Origin: Burkholderiales bacterium
GTDB lineage: Bacteria > Pseudomonadota > Gammaproteobacteria > Burkholderiales > Thiobacteraceae
Assembly (NCBI GenBank): GCA_018781585.1
Contig: JADMJT010000003.1
Coordinates: 1 to 39,484 of the forward strand
DNA: 39,484 nucleotides
Reading direction: 5' to 3'
Shown: positions 36,217-39,484 of the stretch, one piece after another
Position numbering within the stretch: the stretch's first letter is position 1
Layout: the number at the start of each line of letters is the position of its first letter
Translations under genes and position numbers: made by a program
The notes under the pieces: generated by a model
What the model saw: the letters and a program-made list of their open reading frames with translations, nothing else
What the model was told of the DNA's origin: nothing
Database searches by the model: none

Positions 36217-36846
36217 ATGGCGCAATATTTCACTATCCACCCCGAGAACCCTCAGCCGCGGCTGATTCGCCAAGCGGCCGAGATCATGCGCGCGGGCGGC
36301 GTGGTCGTGTATCCGACCGATTCCTGCTACGCATTCGGTTGCCACATTGGTGATAAGGACGCGGAGCAGCGCATTCGCGAGATTCGGCAAGTCGGCGTCG
36401 ATCATCATTTCACTTTGGTATGCCGGGATTTGTCAGAGATTGCGCACTACGCGCGCTTGGACAATCAGCAGTTTCGCTTGCTCAAATCCGCCACGCCCGG
36501 CAGCTATACCTTTGTTTTGGAAGCCACGCGCGAAGTGCCGCGCCGCTTGCAGCATCCCAAGCGCGCCACGATCGGGCTGCGCATTCCGCAGCACCCGGTG
36601 GCGCAGGCGCTGTTGGCCGAGTTGAACGAACCGATTTTAAGTTCGACGCTGATCCTGCCAGGCGACGAATTACCCTTGAACGACCCGGATGAAATACGCG
36701 AGCGCGTGGAGAAACACGTGGCGCTGATACTCGATGGCGGCGCGTGCGGCGTCGAGCCGACCACGGTGATCGACCTCACCGGCGAGATGCCGGTCGTGCT
36801 GCGCAAAGGCCGGGGCAGCCTAACGCCGTTTGGCTTGGAACACTGA
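36217..36846 (+). CDS. L-threonylcarbamoyladenylate synthase-like protein, YciO/Sua5 family
   Basis: MAQYFTIHPENPQPRLIRQAAEIMRAGGVVVYPTDSCYAFGCHIGDKDAEQRIREIR...PGSYTFVLEATREVPRRLQHPKRATIGLRIP. Confidence 0.92.
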   Translation: MAQYFTIHPENPQPRLIRQAAEIMRAGGVVVYPTDSCYAFGCHIGDKDAEQRIREIRQVGVDHHFTLVCRDLSEIAHYARLDNQQFRLLKSATPGSYTFVLEATREVPRRLQHPKRATIGLRIPQHPVAQALLAELNEPILSSTLILPGDELPLNDPDEIRERVEKHVALILDGGACGVEPTTVIDLTGEMPVVLRKGRGSLTPFGLEH

Positions 36847-36862
36847 GGAATAGAGTGGCTTA

Positions 36863-37525
36863 ATGGATTTTTCAAATATCATCGTACAGATTTCAGTTCT
36901 CGTATTGCCGGTGTTGTTCGCCATTACCTTGCATGAAGCGGCGCACGGCTATGTGGCGAAACATTTCGGCGATCTCACCGCATATCAAGCGGGGCGGATC
37001 AGCTTGAATCCATTGCGCCACATCGATCCCATCGGCACCATTCTCGTGCCACTGGTGGTGTATTTCAGCACGGCCGCCGCCGGCCAGGGCTTTCTATTTG
37101 GCTGGGCCAAGCCGGTGCCCGTGAATTTCGCGCGGCTGCGTCATCCGAAAAAGGATATGTTATGGGTCGCCGCAGCGGGACCGGCGGCAAATCTACTGAT
37201 GGCCGTGATGTGGATTTGGATCGCGAATGGCGCGATGCAGACCGGCGGCGGGACGACGAGCACTTGGTTTTATGCCATGTCCCAGGCCGGTATTCTGATC
37301 AACGTCGTGCTGATGGTGCTGAATCTGTTTCCGCTGCCGCCGCTCGACGGGGGGCGCATCGCGGTCAGCCTGCTGCCTCATGCTTACGCTTATCGCTTTG
37401 CGCGCATCGAGCCCTACGGCATGATTATTCTGGTGCTATTGCTGATCAGCGGCGTGCTCGGCGTGTTATTGGGGCCATTCGTTTTCTATACCCGTGCCTT
37501 GTTATTATTTCTTTTTGGTTCTTAA
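36863..37525 (+). CDS. Site-2 protease family (M50) membrane metalloprotease
   Basis: LFAITLHEAAHGYVAKHFGD (HExxH) and LNLFPLPPLDGGRI. Confidence 0.92.
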   Translation: MDFSNIIVQISVLVLPVLFAITLHEAAHGYVAKHFGDLTAYQAGRISLNPLRHIDPIGTILVPLVVYFSTAAAGQGFLFGWAKPVPVNFARLRHPKKDMLWVAAAGPAANLLMAVMWIWIANGAMQTGGGTTSTWFYAMSQAGILINVVLMVLNLFPLPPLDGGRIAVSLLPHAYAYRFARIEPYGMIILVLLLISGVLGVLLGPFVFYTRALLLFLFGS

Positions 37526-37537
37526 GGAAAGTCCACT

Positions 37538-38740
37538 ATGTTCGTTGAACGCGTGCTATCCGGCATGCGCCCCACCGGTAGTCTGCATCTGGGCCACTAC
37601 CACGGGGTGCTCAAAAACTGGATTCAATTGCAGCACGAATACGAGTGCTTATTCTTCGTCGCCGACTGGCACGCGCTGACCACGCATTACGATAACCCGC
37701 ACATCATCGAACAAAGCGTGTGGGGCATGGTGATCGATTGGCTCGCCGCCGGTGTCGATCCGGCGCAAGCGACGTTATTTATCCAATCGCGCGTGCCGGA
37801 GCACGCCGAGCTGCATCTGCTGCTCTCCATGATGACGCCACTTGGGTGGCTGGAGCGTGTGCCGACATATAAGGATCAACAAGAAAAACTCACCGAAAAA
37901 GATCTTTCGACCTACGGTTTTCTCGGTTACCCCTTGCTGCAAAGCGCCGATATTTTGATCTATCGCGCGAACCAAGTGCCGGTGGGCGAAGATCAAGTGC
38001 CGCACATCGAATTCACGCGCGAAATCGCGCGCCGCTTCAATCATCTCTATGGGCGCGAGCCGGGGTTCGAGGAAAAGGCTTTGCTAGCCGTCAAAAAACT
38101 CGGTTCCAAAAAAGCCAAGCTGTACGATGAGCTGCGCAATCGCTATCAGGAACAAGGCGACAATGAGGCGTTGGCGTCCGCCCAAGCGCTGCTGCACGAA
38201 GCGCAGAATCTCTCCATGGGTGATCGGGAACGCCTCTTCGGCTACCTGGAAGGCGGCGGCAAAATGATCCTGGCCGAACCGCAAGCACTGCTTACCGCTG
38301 CCGCGAAAATGCCCGGCCTGGACGGCCAAAAAATGTCCAAGTCCTACCACAACACGATTGCCTTAAGAGAAGACACCGACAGCGTCGTGAAAAAAATCCG
38401 CACCATGCCCACCGACCCTGCACGCGTGCGCCGCACCGACGTTGGTGACCCGGCAAAATGCCCGGTGTGGCAATTCCATCTTGTGTATTCCGATCAAGCG
38501 ATTCAGGATTGGGTGGTGCAGGGCTGCAAGAGCGCGGGCATTGGTTGCCTGGAGTGCAAGCAGCCGGTGATCGACGCCGTGCTGGAAGAACAAAAGCCCA
38601 TGCACGAGCGCGCCCAACCCTATGAAGAAGACCCGACCTTGATCCGCAACCTCATCGCCGACGGCTGCGAAAAAGCGCGTGAGTTGGCGCAGGAGACATT
38701 GCGCGATGTGCGTGAGGCGATGGGGTTGAATTACAGTTAG
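37538..38740 (+). CDS. trpS: Tryptophanyl-tRNA synthetase
   Basis: VLSGMRPTGSLHLGHYHGVLKNW (HIGH-type) and LDGQKMSKSYHNTIAL (KMSKS). Confidence 0.95.
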   Translation: MFVERVLSGMRPTGSLHLGHYHGVLKNWIQLQHEYECLFFVADWHALTTHYDNPHIIEQSVWGMVIDWLAAGVDPAQATLFIQSRVPEHAELHLLLSMMTPLGWLERVPTYKDQQEKLTEKDLSTYGFLGYPLLQSADILIYRANQVPVGEDQVPHIEFTREIARRFNHLYGREPGFEEKALLAVKKLGSKKAKLYDELRNRYQEQGDNEALASAQALLHEAQNLSMGDRERLFGYLEGGGKMILAEPQALLTAAAKMPGLDGQKMSKSYHNTIALREDTDSVVKKIRTMPTDPARVRRTDVGDPAKCPVWQFHLVYSDQAIQDWVVQGCKSAGIGCLECKQPVIDAVLEEQKPMHERAQPYEEDPTLIRNLIADGCEKARELAQETLRDVREAMGLNYS

Positions 38741-38749
38741 AAGCAGTAA

Positions 38750-38995
38750 ATGATCACCTATCCGGACGACACCGAAGTACAAGTGGGCGACTTCATATTG
38801 ATAGAGGGGGGCAGGACGCCAGGTACGGTGTATGAACTCATTGAAACGTCAGAACAAATGGAGCGGTGTCGTGTTGATGTGCCAGGCATCCTGGTAGATT
38901 CGATACCGGATGGTTTGGTATTTCTGCCGTCAGAAAGTTTCAGTGATGACCCCATCGCATTTGTTTCGCGCCCACATACTCATTCATCAAACTGA
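38750..38995 (+). CDS. Small hypothetical protein
   Basis: 81-aa ORF MITYPDDTEVQVGDFILIEGGRTPGTVYELIETSEQ..., 10 nt after trpS stop. Confidence 0.55.
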   Translation: MITYPDDTEVQVGDFILIEGGRTPGTVYELIETSEQMERCRVDVPGILVDSIPDGLVFLPSESFSDDPIAFVSRPHTHSSN

Positions 38996-39108
38996 CAGCC
39001 ACTGGCAAGCCGGTGTGTTCATTAAATTGAATTTTCTTTAATCAAATATTTTGTTTGTGCGCTAGGCGCGTTTTCTTTATGGCCGGTAATGCCCCGGCAG
39101 GGCAGTCC

Positions 39109-39134
39109 CTTTTTCTTGCTTATCCAAGAAAAAG
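39109..39134. repeat. Palindrome CTTTTTCTTG-cttatc-CAAGAAAAAG at the head of a GC-rich non-coding element
   Basis: Perfect 10-bp arms; followed by cggttcgccggtcgcc...gctcgccgaaccg self-complementary GC-rich sequence to about 39320. Confidence 0.75.
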
Positions 39135-39484
39135 GAACCAAAAAGAAGGACACCCCGGTTCGCCGGTCGCCCTGTTGGGCGACTTCCCTGCGTTGCTCGC
39201 CGAACCGGGCGGCTGCGGAACTCGCGCGATCCGCTGCGCGGCCACGCGCTCAGACAGGTCCTCGCCGAATTCCCCGGCCCGGCTGCGCTACTCGGCGGCT
39301 CGCAGGGGCCCCAAGGTCAACACCAGTGGCGCATCTCGGCTTTGTGATATTCAAAATAGCTCTCAATTGATGGATTGGAATCATGATCGAGTTTTATGGG
39401 CTTTGTTGGCTGTAATTGCCTGTTTTTACGTTAAATAATTATGCCGCTTTGGCTTGGGATATAATCTTGTAACATTTCAAGGGC

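Noticed and set aside
39055-39438. ORFs MCARRVFFMAGNAPAGQ... and MPRQGSPFFLLIQEKGTKKK...
   Set aside because: They run through a palindromic GC-rich repeat; composition and low complexity suggest non-coding DNA.

Overview
The window is a chromosomal segment of a proteobacterium, probably betaproteobacterial judging by gene order and protein style. Most of it is housekeeping: an EnvZ/OmpR-type two-component pair, a tsaB-rimI-udg operon, lemA/TPM genes, an HDOD response regulator with a PAS histidine kinase, lplT, rhlE, mlaA, an orphan merR, a GGDEF-EAL protein, glk, a molybdopterin cluster (moaA / mobB-moeA-moaD-moaE / modE-like), nnr, purL, cbpA, ppiC-bolA-yciI-yciB, and a PHP phosphoesterase-yciO-M50-trpS run. 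The standout is a single uninterrupted 446-aa ORF (4638-5978). In it a REP-associated tyrosine transposase (RAYT, HUH/Y1 type), bracketed on both sides by inverted pairs of GTAG-headed REP palindromes, sits in frame inside the N-terminal linker of a family-4 uracil-DNA glycosylase. All UDG and RAYT signature motifs look intact, and there is no in-frame ATG from which either enzyme could be made complete on its own. The ORF is therefore predicted to encode a UDG-RAYT-UDG chimera. Other notable points: repeats co-opted as coding sequence (a 55-bp module in mlaA, and an ATCCGTG-type repeat that supplies the moaE 3' end and stop codon), a ModE-box-like palindrome between moaA and mobB, an mlaA terminator embedded in the rhlE coding sequence, a Hg(II)-type MerR without mer genes, and an MshEN-like motif at the C-terminus of a histidine kinase.
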